Source: Candidatus Merdicola faecigallinarum
GTDB taxonomy: Bacteria > Bacillota > Clostridia > TANB77 > CAG-508
Length of the DNA: 33,808 nucleotides
Direction of reading: 5' to 3'
NCBI GenBank assembly: GCA_018714565.1
Contig: DVNH01000047.1
Location: 1-33,808, forward strand
The translations under genes and the position numbers were made by a program. Below are positions 1 to 8,139 of the stretch, in pieces. Within the stretch, counting starts at the first letter, position 1, and each line of letters opens with the position of its first letter. The notes under the pieces are model-generated. The model did no database searches and had not been told where the DNA came from. It saw nothing but the letters and a program-made list of their open reading frames with translations.

Positions 1-840
1 AATGTAAAAGAAGCAGGATTTGACTGTGTATTTACTTTAGGTGGAGATAGTACACAAAAATCTGCAAGAGATTTATTTTTAAAAGGAATTAATACGATTG
101 GTGTCCCAAAAACGATTGATAATGACGTTGCATGTACGGATATCACTTTTGGATATAATACAGCAGTATCTGTTGCAACAGAAGCTTTAGATAGGCTTCA
201 TACTACAGCAGAAACTCATGACAGAATTATGGTATTAGAAGTAATGGGAAGATTTGCAGGATGGATAGCTCTAGAATCTGCTATTTCTGGTGGAGCAGAT
301 GTTGCTTTAATTCCAGAGATTCCATATGATATTAATAAAGCAGCAGAAGCAATTAATAAGAGAAAAAGAGAAGGAAAAAGATTTAGCATTGTTGTTGTTT
401 CAGAAGGAGCAATGCCAAAAGATGGAACAGCCTCTACACATTCAGCAGAAGGAATTGATGCACAAGCAGGAATTAGCGTAAAATTTGGTGGAGCGGGAGA
501 AAAAGTAGCAAAAGAATTACAAGAATTAACTGGATTAGAAGCAAGATGCACTACTTTAGGATATATGCAAAGAGGAGGAACTCCAACTGCATACGATAGA
601 GTACTTTCTACTAAATATGGTGCAAAAGCAATGGAATTAGCATTAGAAGAGAAATTTGGTGTATTAACAGTAATTCAAAATGGACACTTATCATATGTTC
701 CATTAGAAGAAGTAGTAGGAGAAAATAAAGAGATAGGTGCAGTTCAAGGAGGAACTGCAGAAAGTAATGTAAGAGTAGTTACTTTAGATCATGAATTAGT
801 AAAAACAGCAAGAGATGTTGGTATTTGTTTAGGAGATTAG
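1..840 (+). CDS. pfkA: 6-phosphofructokinase, mixed-substrate (group III-like), 5' truncated by window edge
   Basis: Phosphorylates fructose 6-phosphate to fructose 1,6-bisphosphate in glycolysis (cytoplasm). The frame is open from base 1, and 279 residues are visible; the N-terminal start lies outside the window. Visible motifs are GGDST (visible residues 14-18, phosphoryl-donor loop), PKTIDND (36-42, catalytic Asp), the TFGYNTAV..ATEALDRLHTTAE stretch typical of group III enzymes, and MGRFAGWIAL. In this superfamily Gly at the position after GGD and Gly before TIDND favour ATP, while Asp and Lys favour pyrophosphate. Here the pair is Ser and Lys, so the donor cannot be assigned by rule. A strong hairpin terminator follows 17 bases after the stop, so this gene ends its transcript. 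Its product is the substrate of the aldolase encoded at 28931. Assignment to the family is certain; donor specificity is not. Confidence 0.93.
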   Translation, partial: NVKEAGFDCVFTLGGDSTQKSARDLFLKGINTIGVPKTIDNDVACTDITFGYNTAVSVATEALDRLHTTAETHDRIMVLEVMGRFAGWIALESAISGGADVALIPEIPYDINKAAEAINKRKREGKRFSIVVVSEGAMPKDGTASTHSAEGIDAQAGISVKFGGAGEKVAKELQELTGLEARCTTLGYMQRGGTPTAYDRVLSTKYGAKAMELALEEKFGVLTVIQNGHLSYVPLEEVVGENKEIGAVQGGTAESNVRVVTLDHELVKTARDVGICLGD

Positions 841-856
841 TAAATCTAGAATACAG

Positions 857-904
857 AAAAAGAACTAAAAAGATTCTTTATCTTTTTAGTTCTTTTTCCT
901 TTTG
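857..904 (+). terminator. Rho-independent terminator after phosphofructokinase
   Basis: A perfect 17-bp stem (857-873 pairs with 881-897) encloses a 7-base loop and runs into a T-rich tail. The A-rich left arm makes it potentially bidirectional. Confidence 0.88.
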
Positions 905-953
905 TCTGTTGATTAAAGGAACACTGGAAATAAATGTTTTTTAGAAAGAAATA

Positions 954-983
954 TTTACAGGAGCTTCAGAAATAGTATATAAT
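954..983 (+). promoter_or_regulatory. Sigma-A-type promoter of argS
   Basis: TTTACA at 954-959 and TATAAT at 978-983 are separated by 18 bases, about 40 bases upstream of the argS start. The site lies after the preceding terminator, which fits an independent transcription start. Confidence 0.65.
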
Positions 984-1021
984 AGTAAATGTAGAAATTA
1001 GAAGGTTAGGAAGTTTGAAAA

Positions 1022-2731
1022 ATGTTAGATTTAAAAAAAGAAATTGCAAAAATGTTAGCAAATGCAATTGAATATGAAGAAAAAGAATTAGAAGAATATA
1101 TAGAAATTCCAAAGGATACTAAGATGGGAGATTATGCGTTTCCTTGTTTTCGACTAGCAAAAGAATTAAAGAAATCTCCAATTATGATAGCGAATGATAT
1201 AAAAGAAAAAATAAAAGTAGATGAAAATATCATAGAAAAAATCGAAGTTGTAAATGGATATTTAAACATTTATGTCAACAAAGAAACGTTGGTAAAAGAA
1301 GTTTTAAAACAGACATATGAGCAAAAAGAAAAGTATGGTTCTTCTGAAGAAGGAAAAGGAAAAAATGTAATTGTAGAATATTCTTCTCCTAATATTGCAA
1401 AACCATTTCATATTGGTCATTTAAGATCTACAGTAATTGGTAATGCTTTATATCATCTATATCAATTCCTGGGTTACAATGTAGTAGGAATTAATCATTT
1501 AGGAGATTGGGGAACGCAATTTGGGAAAATGATAGAAGGATATAAAAGATGGGGAAAAGAATACACGATTGACGAAAACCCAATTGATGAGCTAACAAAA
1601 ATATATGTAAGAATCAATAATTTATGTAAAGAAGATGAAACTGTTCTAGAAGAATGTAGATTAAATTTCAAGAAATTAGAAGATGGGGATCCATATTGTA
1701 GAGAAGTTTGGCAAAAGTTTAGAGATTTAAGCTTAAAAGAATTTCAAAGAATTTATGATATGCTTGGTGTAAAATTTGATTCTATGAATGGAGAAGCTTT
1801 TTATAGTGATAAAATGCCAGAAATTATTGATATTTTAGATAATAAGGGCAAAACACAAAGATCACAAGGTGCAAAAATTATTGATTTAGAAGATAAGGGA
1901 ATGCCTCCATTAATTCTTGAGAAATCAAATGAATCTACAACTTATGCGACACGTGATTTAGCCGCTATTTTATATCGTTCTAGAACTTATGATTTTGATA
2001 AATGTTTATATATTGTAGCTTATGAGCAAAACCTTCATTTTAAGCAAGTATTTGAAGTTGCTAAAATGCTAGGAATAGATGAAAAGTATACAAAAGGATT
2101 GATACATGTTCCATTTGGAATGATTAGATCAAAAAACGGTAAAATGTCAACAAGAGAAGGAACCATTATTAAATTAGAAGAAATTTTATTAGAAGCGATA
2201 GAAAGAGCAAAACAAATTATTGAAGAAAAAAATCCTGAATTAGAGGAAAAAGAAGAAGTAGCGAAAAAAGTTGGTATTGGAGCAGTTATCTTTAATGATT
2301 TATATAATAATCGAATTAAAGACGAAATTTTCGATTGGGATACGATGTTAAACTTCCAAGGGGAAACAGGGCCATATCTTCAATATATTTATGTTCGAAC
2401 CAATAGTATTTTAGAAAAAATAAATTACAAACCAGAAATTGAAAATATTGATATAAATCAATTGACAAATGAAAATAGTATTGGTATATTAAAACTAGTT
2501 TATACATTTCATGACATAATTAAACAAGCAGTACAAAAAAATGAACCTTCTATTTTATCAAGGTACTTAATAGAGCTGGCACAAAAATATAGTAGCTTTT
2601 ATAATGATAATAAAATCTTGATAGAAGAGGAAAAAGTACAAAATGCTAGATTATATCTTACTTATATAGTAGGACAAACCTTAAAAACAGGAGCAGGATT
2701 GCTTGGAATAGAGATGCCAAATAAAATGTAA
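1022..2731 (+). CDS. argS: Arginyl-tRNA synthetase
   Basis: Charges tRNA-Arg with arginine in the cytoplasm (class I synthetase). The 569 residues match the usual bacterial length. An N-terminal additional domain (about 1-100) is followed by the Rossmann core with HIGHLRST at residue 130, the KMSKS-equivalent KMSTREG at about 374, and a C-terminal DALR-type anticodon-binding domain (about 455-569). The ATG at 1022 follows a weak purine-rich ribosome site and has its own promoter. It is relevant to the window's main finding: this enzyme charges every arginine tRNA, yet CGG is never used as an in-frame arginine codon in the intact genes here, this one included. The following gene starts 24 bases downstream and is probably co-transcribed. 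Confidence 0.98.
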   Translation: MLDLKKEIAKMLANAIEYEEKELEEYIEIPKDTKMGDYAFPCFRLAKELKKSPIMIANDIKEKIKVDENIIEKIEVVNGYLNIYVNKETLVKEVLKQTYEQKEKYGSSEEGKGKNVIVEYSSPNIAKPFHIGHLRSTVIGNALYHLYQFLGYNVVGINHLGDWGTQFGKMIEGYKRWGKEYTIDENPIDELTKIYVRINNLCKEDETVLEECRLNFKKLEDGDPYCREVWQKFRDLSLKEFQRIYDMLGVKFDSMNGEAFYSDKMPEIIDILDNKGKTQRSQGAKIIDLEDKGMPPLILEKSNESTTYATRDLAAILYRSRTYDFDKCLYIVAYEQNLHFKQVFEVAKMLGIDEKYTKGLIHVPFGMIRSKNGKMSTREGTIIKLEEILLEAIERAKQIIEEKNPELEEKEEVAKKVGIGAVIFNDLYNNRIKDEIFDWDTMLNFQGETGPYLQYIYVRTNSILEKINYKPEIENIDINQLTNENSIGILKLVYTFHDIIKQAVQKNEPSILSRYLIELAQKYSSFYNDNKILIEEEKVQNARLYLTYIVGQTLKTGAGLLGIEMPNKM

Positions 2732-2755
2732 AAGAAAAAAGAGAGGGATATACAT

Positions 2756-3496
2756 ATGAAAAAGTTAAATATTATTTTATTAGTGGTGGCAATTGCTTTA
2801 ATTATTTTTTGTTTAGTTTCTATCTTTGGATCTGATTTAGCAGCAATTAAGGAAAGCATTGTTGGATCAAAACCATCAGATACAAACCCTACTTTGGTAG
2901 GTGATGTAACAGAAGGAGAAAATGAAATATTAAATAATGTTACAGTAGCAAGTGAAAATACAGTTGAAAATACAATAGAAAATACTAATATTACAAATAC
3001 AGTAAAAAATGTGACAAGTGAAACTGCAATTGCAGATATGTTAAAAGCAAATAATACTACGACATCAGCAAATGTAGTAGAAGATAATACAACAATTGCT
3101 AATAAAGGAAGTAATAATACAAATAGAAATACTGTTAATACAACGAACAATACAACAGGTTCTATAGTAGCAAATAATCCGGTAGAAGAGATAGAATCAA
3201 CAGTAACACCTACTACTCCAAATTCAGCAACAAACGCAAAAAATGAAGTAAAACAAGAAACAGTTGCAAGTACAACTCAAAATAAAATAAATAATGGAAC
3301 TGTTAATACAGCAAAAACAGGAACAACAAATACAGCAAAAAATAACACAGTTAATAATTTAGATGAGCATAACGTGGTAAATAAAGAAAAATTGCCAGCA
3401 GCAGGAATGAAGAATATTGTATTATGGGGCTTACTAATTTTAGCAGTTATTTCAATTGTTTCTATGTTAAAATATAATAGTATTCAAGTGAAATAA
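2756..3496 (+). CDS. Asn/Thr-rich surface protein with LPAAG-type C-terminal anchor
   Basis: A 246-residue protein of unknown function. It begins with a hydrophobic signal or anchor segment (about residues 4-25). A long low-complexity region rich in Asn, Thr and Val (about 40-205) follows, then LPAAG at 213-217, a hydrophobic segment (about 220-237) and a short basic tail ending QVK. The order of motif, hydrophobic segment and basic end is that of sortase sorting signals. LPAAG differs from LPXTG in having Ala in place of Thr, so processing is uncertain. The class D sortase at 13796 is a candidate enzyme. The low-complexity part looks like an extended wall-spanning or glycosylated stalk. A terminator follows at 3531. 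It could equally be a plain two-TM membrane protein. Confidence 0.62.
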   Translation: MKKLNIILLVVAIALIIFCLVSIFGSDLAAIKESIVGSKPSDTNPTLVGDVTEGENEILNNVTVASENTVENTIENTNITNTVKNVTSETAIADMLKANNTTTSANVVEDNTTIANKGSNNTNRNTVNTTNNTTGSIVANNPVEEIESTVTPTTPNSATNAKNEVKQETVASTTQNKINNGTVNTAKTGTTNTAKNNTVNNLDEHNVVNKEKLPAAGMKNIVLWGLLILAVISIVSMLKYNSIQVK

Positions 3497-3530
3497 GAAA
3501 TAGCAATAAAAAATATAAAAGAATAAGAGG

Positions 3531-3560
3531 CGGCTAACCAAAAAAGGTTAGCTGTTTTTT
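3531..3560 (+). terminator. Rho-independent terminator upstream of the polysaccharide locus
   Basis: A 9-bp stem (3531-3539 with 3546-3554, one G-T pair) has an A6 loop and a T6 tail. It separates the argS/surface protein transcript from the polysaccharide locus. Confidence 0.87.
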
Positions 3561-3597
3561 AAATTATGACATTTATATGACATTTTATTTCAAAATG

Positions 3598-3626
3598 TTG
3601 CTTTCTATATAACTTGTCGGTATAAT
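3598..3626 (+). promoter_or_regulatory. Sigma-A-type promoter of the polysaccharide locus
   Basis: TTGCTT (3598-3603) and TATAAT (3621-3626) have an ideal 17-base spacer. They lie directly after the terminator and 36 bases before the first gene, whose ribosome site is AAAGGAG. Confidence 0.82.
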
Positions 3627-3661
3627 TAATCTGAAAGTTTAGATACAAAGGAGAAACCTTT

Positions 3662-4393
3662 ATGTACATAAAAGTTAAGAGAGTTTTGGATATTTTAATT
3701 TCTAGTATTGTAATGGTTATATTTGCAATTCCAATGGCAATTATTGCTGTTATAGTAAAAATAGATAGTGAAGGTCCAATTATATATAAACAACAAAGAA
3801 TTGGTAAAGATGGAAAAACATTTTTTATTTATAAATTTAGGACGATGATTGTTCATCAAGAAATGAAAGAAAAACATTTGAATCATAAACAAATGGTAAC
3901 AAAAGTAGGAAAGTTTTTAAGAAAAACCAGTTTAGATGAATTACCACAAATTTTTAATGTGTTAAAAGGAGAAATGAGCCTTGTAGGTCCAAGACCATGG
4001 ATTAAAGAATATTATGATTGTTTTACGAAAGAGCAAAAAGAAAGATGTAATGTTTTGCCAGGAATTACAGGTTTAGCGCAAATTAAAGGAAGAAACGGAA
4101 TTACAATATTTGATAAAATTCGTTATGATAGAGAATATGTTCGAAAAATTAGTTTCAAATTGGATGTTATAATAGCATTATGGACAATCAAAACGATTGG
4201 AAATGAAAAGAATGCAGAGATATCAGAAGCAGGGATACAAGAAGAATTGCAAGAATTAAAAGAATATAAATTAAATCGTATAAAGATAATTGAAGAGATT
4301 TCGAAAGAACAAGAAGAACGTGAGGATCTTCTAGAAAATATGAAAAATATGGTTGAAAAAACAAGTGGATATACTTATAGAGAGGTAATATGA
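3662..4393 (+). CDS. Initiating sugar-1-phosphate transferase (monotopic phosphoglycosyl transferase)
   Basis: Starts polysaccharide repeat-unit assembly by moving a sugar 1-phosphate from a UDP-sugar to undecaprenyl phosphate at the inner face of the membrane. The 243 residues form the compact PglC/WbaP core. A hydrophobic re-entrant N-terminal segment (about 8-33) is followed by the KFRTM motif (58-62), TSLDELPQ (89-96, with the Asp92-Glu93 catalytic dyad), the LVGPRPW motif (107-113) and PGITGLAQIKGRN (133-145). The last 45 or so residues are Lys/Glu-rich and not part of the core. It is first in the operon behind a good promoter, and its stop overlaps the next start (ATGA). The sugar handled cannot be read from the sequence. 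Confidence 0.93.
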   Translation: MYIKVKRVLDILISSIVMVIFAIPMAIIAVIVKIDSEGPIIYKQQRIGKDGKTFFIYKFRTMIVHQEMKEKHLNHKQMVTKVGKFLRKTSLDELPQIFNVLKGEMSLVGPRPWIKEYYDCFTKEQKERCNVLPGITGLAQIKGRNGITIFDKIRYDREYVRKISFKLDVIIALWTIKTIGNEKNAEISEAGIQEELQELKEYKLNRIKIIEEISKEQEEREDLLENMKNMVEKTSGYTYREVI

Positions 4394-4858
4394 ATAAAGG
4401 AAAAAGAAGGATTCTGTTTCTAAGCTTGATTTTAATATGGATGTTGATAATTTTTACCTTTTCTAGTCAAGAAGGAGGAAAATCAAGTAAAACAAGTGAA
4501 TTTACAATAAAGGCAATAATAGACATAGTGCCTAATTCACAAGAAATTTCAAATAAAGATAGACAAACCATAGAAGAAAATATGCAAGTACCAATCCGAA
4601 AATTAGCACATTTTTCTATTTATTTGATTCGGAGGAATTTTAATATTTGAATTTATCAACACCTATAATATTGATGTAAAAAGGAAGATAACATACAGCT
4701 TTATTATAGGTGTTATTTATGCGATAACAGATGAAATACATCAGCTATTTGTACCGGGAAGAAGTGGAGAAATAAGAGATGTTCTGATTGATGGGCTAGG
4801 AATCATAGTAGGAATTATTTTAATATATCAGTTCAAAAAGAAGAGAGGGAAAATATGA
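4390..4858 (+). CDS. VanZ-like membrane protein, complete only with a +1 frameshift at 4630
   Basis: VanZ-like (PF04892) proteins are small multi-TM proteins of poorly known function, often found in cell-envelope loci. Zero-frame reading gives FTFSSQ (23-28) and RKLAHFSIYLI (70-80) and then stops at 4650. In the +1 frame the second half of the family continues at once: GGILIFEF, then YAITDEIHQLF, PGRSGE, and RDVLIDGLGI. Skipping the C at 4630 gives an uninterrupted protein of 155 residues that ends in a basic tail. Its stop (4856-4858) overlaps the next start as ATGA, the pattern of an intact, coupled operon gene. The zero-frame codon at the shift is CGG. It is either a frameshifted gene (pseudogene or assembly error) or one decoded by ribosomal frameshifting. 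Confidence 0.8.
4627..4633 (+). other. Putative +1 frameshift site, ATT-C-GGA (zero-frame CGG)
   Basis: Zero frame reads ATT CGG AGG and stops 6 codons later. Dropping the C at 4630 gives ATT GGA GGA and restores the VanZ-like frame. The exact extra base is slightly ambiguous here, since dropping the A at 4627 would also work; it is less ambiguous at the other two sites. Confidence 0.55.
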
Positions 4859-7059
4859 AAAAAGTATTATTTGTTGCAACAGTAGATTCTCATATTATTC
4901 ATTTTCATTTACCATACTTAAAATGGTTTCAAGAACATGGCTATGAGGTTCATGTTGCAACAAATAGTATGAGTGAAATTCCTTATTGTAATAAAAAGCA
5001 TAAATTAGAAATAAGGCGTTTCCCTTTTAAAGCTGGCAATTTAAAAGCAATTTCTCATTTGACAAAGATAATAAAAAAAGAAAAATTCGATATAATTCAT
5101 TGTCATACACCGATGGGAGGAGTAGTTGCTAGAGTCGCTGCAAAAAGAGCAAGAAAGCAATATGGAACAAAGGTAATATATACAGCTCATGGTTTTCATT
5201 TTTTTAAAGGAGCTCCTTTAATCAATTGGATAATATATTATCCAATTGAAAAGATTCTATCTTACGTGACAGATTGTCTTGTGACAATCAATGAAGAAGA
5301 TTATTTTTTGGCAGCTAAAAAATTCCATGCAAAACAAATTGAAAAAGTTCATGGGGTAGGCATTTCATATAATAAGTTCTTGGTTGACGTACCGTTAGAA
5401 GAAAAAAAGAAAAAAAGAGAACAGATCGGTTTAGAAAATGACGATTTTATTATTTCCTATGTAGCTGAGCTAAATAAAAATAAGAATCAGATGGCTTTAA
5501 TAGATGCTATAAAAGAACTAAAAAAATGTCAAAATAATGTAAAATTAGTATTAATCGGAACTGGTAAGTTAAAAGATAAATTAGAAAAGAAAATAAAGAA
5601 AGAAAATTTGCAAAAGGATGTATTGTTATTAGGCTATCGAAATGATGTGGCGGAATTAATTAAAATTTCTGATCTTATTGTTGCTACAAGTAAAAGAGAA
5701 GGTCTGCCAATGAATATTTTAGAGTCTTTGGTTTCTGGGATACCGGTGCTTGCATCCGATATACGAGGACATAGAGATTTAGTAGATTCTAAATATTTAT
5801 TAAAAAAAGTGAACGGGGAGCAAATTAAAGAAAAAATAAATGAAATAAGAAAAAATGATTATCAAATAAAGATAGATTTAAACCAATATAAAATAGAAAA
5901 TATAATAAAAGAATTTCAAGAAAAGAATATCTATCCGAATAGAAAAGTAGGAGTCATAAGGGTTTTACAAGTAATCAGAGCAATGGATGTTGGTGGAGCA
6001 GAAACATTTATTATGAATCTTTATCGAAATATAGATAGAAGTCAAATACAGTTTGATTTTTTAGTAAGTAGAGATGGTTTTTTTGACGAGGAAATTCGAA
6101 CATTAGGAGGAAGAATTTTTAAAATTCCTTATCTTACAGATGTTGGACAAATTCAATATGTTAAGAGGTTAAAAGAATTTTTTAGAACGCATCATGAATA
6201 TAAAATAATTCATTCTCATATTGATCAAGTTTCAGGTTTAATATTACAAGTAGCTAATAAATCTGATATTCCAATTAGGATTGCACATAGCCATAGTACA
6301 AGAAATACAAATGGAATTTTAGGGAAAATATATAAAAGGTATTTGCAAAACAAGATTAATAAGAATGCTACTGATTTACTAGCTTGTGGAGATGATGCTG
6401 CTAAATGGCTATATCAAAAAAGAGCAGAGAGAGCAATGATAGTAAAAAATGGAATAGAAATCGAAAAATTTGAATTTTCCAATGAAAAAAGAAAAAAAAT
6501 AAGAAATGAATTAAAGATCCAAGACTCAACTGTATTAATAGGACATGTTGGAAGATTTGCAAAGGTGAAAAATCATAATTTTTTAATTGAAGTATTTAAA
6601 GAATACCATAATAAAAATAAAAATTCAAAACTAGTCTTAGTGGGAGATGGACCTCTAAGGAAAGAAGTAGAGGAAAAAGTAGAAAAGCTGGATTTAAAAG
6701 ATTGTGTTCTTTTTTTAGGAGTTAGAATGGATGTAAATTATGTTTATTCTGCATTAGATGTACTAGTATTTCCTTCCTTATTTGAAGGTTTAAGTTTTAC
6801 TCTTATTGAGGCTCAGGGTGCAGGACTTCCTATTTATATGTCGGATAATATTGATTCCAAAACGAAAATAACAGAAAGAGTAAAAGAAATATCTTTAAAA
6901 GAAACGCCAAAACAATGGGCAGAACAAATAGAAATATTACCATTAGAAACAAGAAAGTGTGAGCTTCAAAAGATAGAAGAGAATGGATATGATATAAAAG
7001 AAACAGCTAGGAAGATGGAAAGATTATATAGGAGTAAGGAGAGAAATTTAATTGAGTGA
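4855..7059 (+). CDS. Fusion of two GT4-family glycosyltransferases
   Basis: Adds sugars to the lipid-linked repeat unit at the cytoplasmic membrane face. At 734 residues it is twice the usual 360-380. Residues 1 to about 360 form one complete GT-B enzyme of the CapM/EpsD type: MKKVLFVATVDSHIIHFHLP, HCHTPMGGVVARVAA, YTAHGFHFFKG, and REGLPMNILESL near 281-293. Residues about 366-734 form a second GT-B enzyme of the EpsF type: VLQVIRAMDVGGAETFIMNL, then SHSHSTRN-like and VGDGPLRKE motifs, and PSLFEGLSFTLIEAQGAG. There is no stop or shift at the join near residue 363 (base 5941). The second half resembles the next two genes closely. Its ATG overlaps the VanZ-like stop. Two sequential transfers by one polypeptide is an inference. 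Confidence 0.9.
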   Translation: MKKVLFVATVDSHIIHFHLPYLKWFQEHGYEVHVATNSMSEIPYCNKKHKLEIRRFPFKAGNLKAISHLTKIIKKEKFDIIHCHTPMGGVVARVAAKRARKQYGTKVIYTAHGFHFFKGAPLINWIIYYPIEKILSYVTDCLVTINEEDYFLAAKKFHAKQIEKVHGVGISYNKFLVDVPLEEKKKKREQIGLENDDFIISYVAELNKNKNQMALIDAIKELKKCQNNVKLVLIGTGKLKDKLEKKIKKENLQKDVLLLGYRNDVAELIKISDLIVATSKREGLPMNILESLVSGIPVLASDIRGHRDLVDSKYLLKKVNGEQIKEKINEIRKNDYQIKIDLNQYKIENIIKEFQEKNIYPNRKVGVIRVLQVIRAMDVGGAETFIMNLYRNIDRSQIQFDFLVSRDGFFDEEIRTLGGRIFKIPYLTDVGQIQYVKRLKEFFRTHHEYKIIHSHIDQVSGLILQVANKSDIPIRIAHSHSTRNTNGILGKIYKRYLQNKINKNATDLLACGDDAAKWLYQKRAERAMIVKNGIEIEKFEFSNEKRKKIRNELKIQDSTVLIGHVGRFAKVKNHNFLIEVFKEYHNKNKNSKLVLVGDGPLRKEVEEKVEKLDLKDCVLFLGVRMDVNYVYSALDVLVFPSLFEGLSFTLIEAQGAGLPIYMSDNIDSKTKITERVKEISLKETPKQWAEQIEILPLETRKCELQKIEENGYDIKETARKMERLYRSKERNLIE

Positions 7060-8128
7060 AAAGCCAAAGCGTATTTTACATATTGTTGGAACAATGAATT
7101 TGGGAGGTCAAGAAACCTTTATTATGAATCTTTATCGAAAAATAGATCGATCTAAAATACAATTTGATTTTGTGGTTCATTCGAAGGAAAAACAGTTTTA
7201 TGAAGAAGAAATAAAGCAATTAGGTGGAAGAATTTATAAAATTGATAGTATGAGTAAAAATCTATTTTGTCATATGAAAACTTTATATCACATTTTAAAA
7301 GATAACCGATATGCAATTATACATAGACATACAAATTCTTCTATTATTTGGTTCGATTTATTAGTAGCTAAAATGGCAAAGGTTCAGAAAATAATTGTTC
7401 ACTCTCATAGTTCTTCTTCCAAGAGTAGAATCATACATAAGATCTGTAGAAGTATCATGAATCTTTTTATCGATATTCGATTGGCTTGTTCAAAAGAAGC
7501 AGGAGAATGGCTATTTGGAAAGAAAAAGTTTGAAGTGATTCCAAATGGAATTGACTTAAAAAAATATAGATTCAATGAAGAAAAAAGAGAAGAGCTAAGA
7601 AAACAGATGAGGATAGAGGGACAATTTGTAATTGGACATATTGGAAGATTTTCAAGTGAAAAAAATCAAGATTTCTTAATTGATATTTTAAAACGAATAA
7701 AAAATAAGAAAAAAAATGTAGTACTTATTTTTGTAGGAGACGGAGAAGAAAGAGAAAAAATACAAAAGAAAGCAATAGAATATGAAGTGAATAATGAGGT
7801 CAAATTTTTAGGAAACAGAAAGAATGTTTTTGAACTTCTAAATATATTTGATGTATTTGCCTTTCCTTCTATCTACGAAGGATTACCATTAACATTGTTA
7901 GAGGTTCAAGCGAATGGGTTAAATGCGATTATTTCTTCTCAAATTTCAAATGAAGTAATTTTAACAGATTTAGTAGAAAAGTTACCCTTAAACAATATAG
8001 AAGAGTGGATAGATAGTATTTTAAAGAAAAAACGAAAAGAAAATTTAGAAAAATATAATCAAATTATGTTACAATCTAGATTTAATATTGATGATGTAAT
8101 AAAGAAAATGGAAAGAGTATACGAGTAA
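7052..8128 (+). CDS. Glycosyltransferase family 4 (EpsF-like)
   Basis: Probable sugar transferase on the lipid-linked repeat unit; 358 residues, normal for GT4. The N-terminal domain opens with ILHIVGTMNLGGQETFIMNL, and SKEAGEWLFGKKKFEVIPNG lies at the domain hinge. The C-terminal nucleotide-sugar domain has IGHIGRFSSEKNQDFLI, VGDGEEREKI, and PSIYEGLPLTLLEVQANG with its two spaced glutamates. The start is TTG at 7052, which overlaps the preceding stop by 8 bases and lies behind GGAGTAAGGAGAG; no ATG fits better. It is the middle member of three tandem paralogues (C-terminal half of the fusion, this gene, and the gene at 8140), which suggests duplication within the locus. The intact GDGEE motif here is the reference that shows where the next gene is shifted. 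Confidence 0.92.
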   Translation: MSEKPKRILHIVGTMNLGGQETFIMNLYRKIDRSKIQFDFVVHSKEKQFYEEEIKQLGGRIYKIDSMSKNLFCHMKTLYHILKDNRYAIIHRHTNSSIIWFDLLVAKMAKVQKIIVHSHSSSSKSRIIHKICRSIMNLFIDIRLACSKEAGEWLFGKKKFEVIPNGIDLKKYRFNEEKREELRKQMRIEGQFVIGHIGRFSSEKNQDFLIDILKRIKNKKKNVVLIFVGDGEEREKIQKKAIEYEVNNEVKFLGNRKNVFELLNIFDVFAFPSIYEGLPLTLLEVQANGLNAIISSQISNEVILTDLVEKLPLNNIEEWIDSILKKKRKENLEKYNQIMLQSRFNIDDVIKKMERVYE

Positions 8129-8139
8129 AGGAGAATAAA

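Noticed and set aside
216..551. Minus-strand 111-residue ORF across the phosphofructokinase gene
   Set aside because: It has no known family features and lies antisense to a highly conserved gene; a frame shadow. The same holds for the other antisense ORFs over argS, metG, fba and trxA.
4390..4650. 86-residue protein as a complete gene
   Set aside because: The family sequence continues in the +1 frame to 4858 with an ATGA overlap to the next gene, so the early stop is the result of the shift at 4630.
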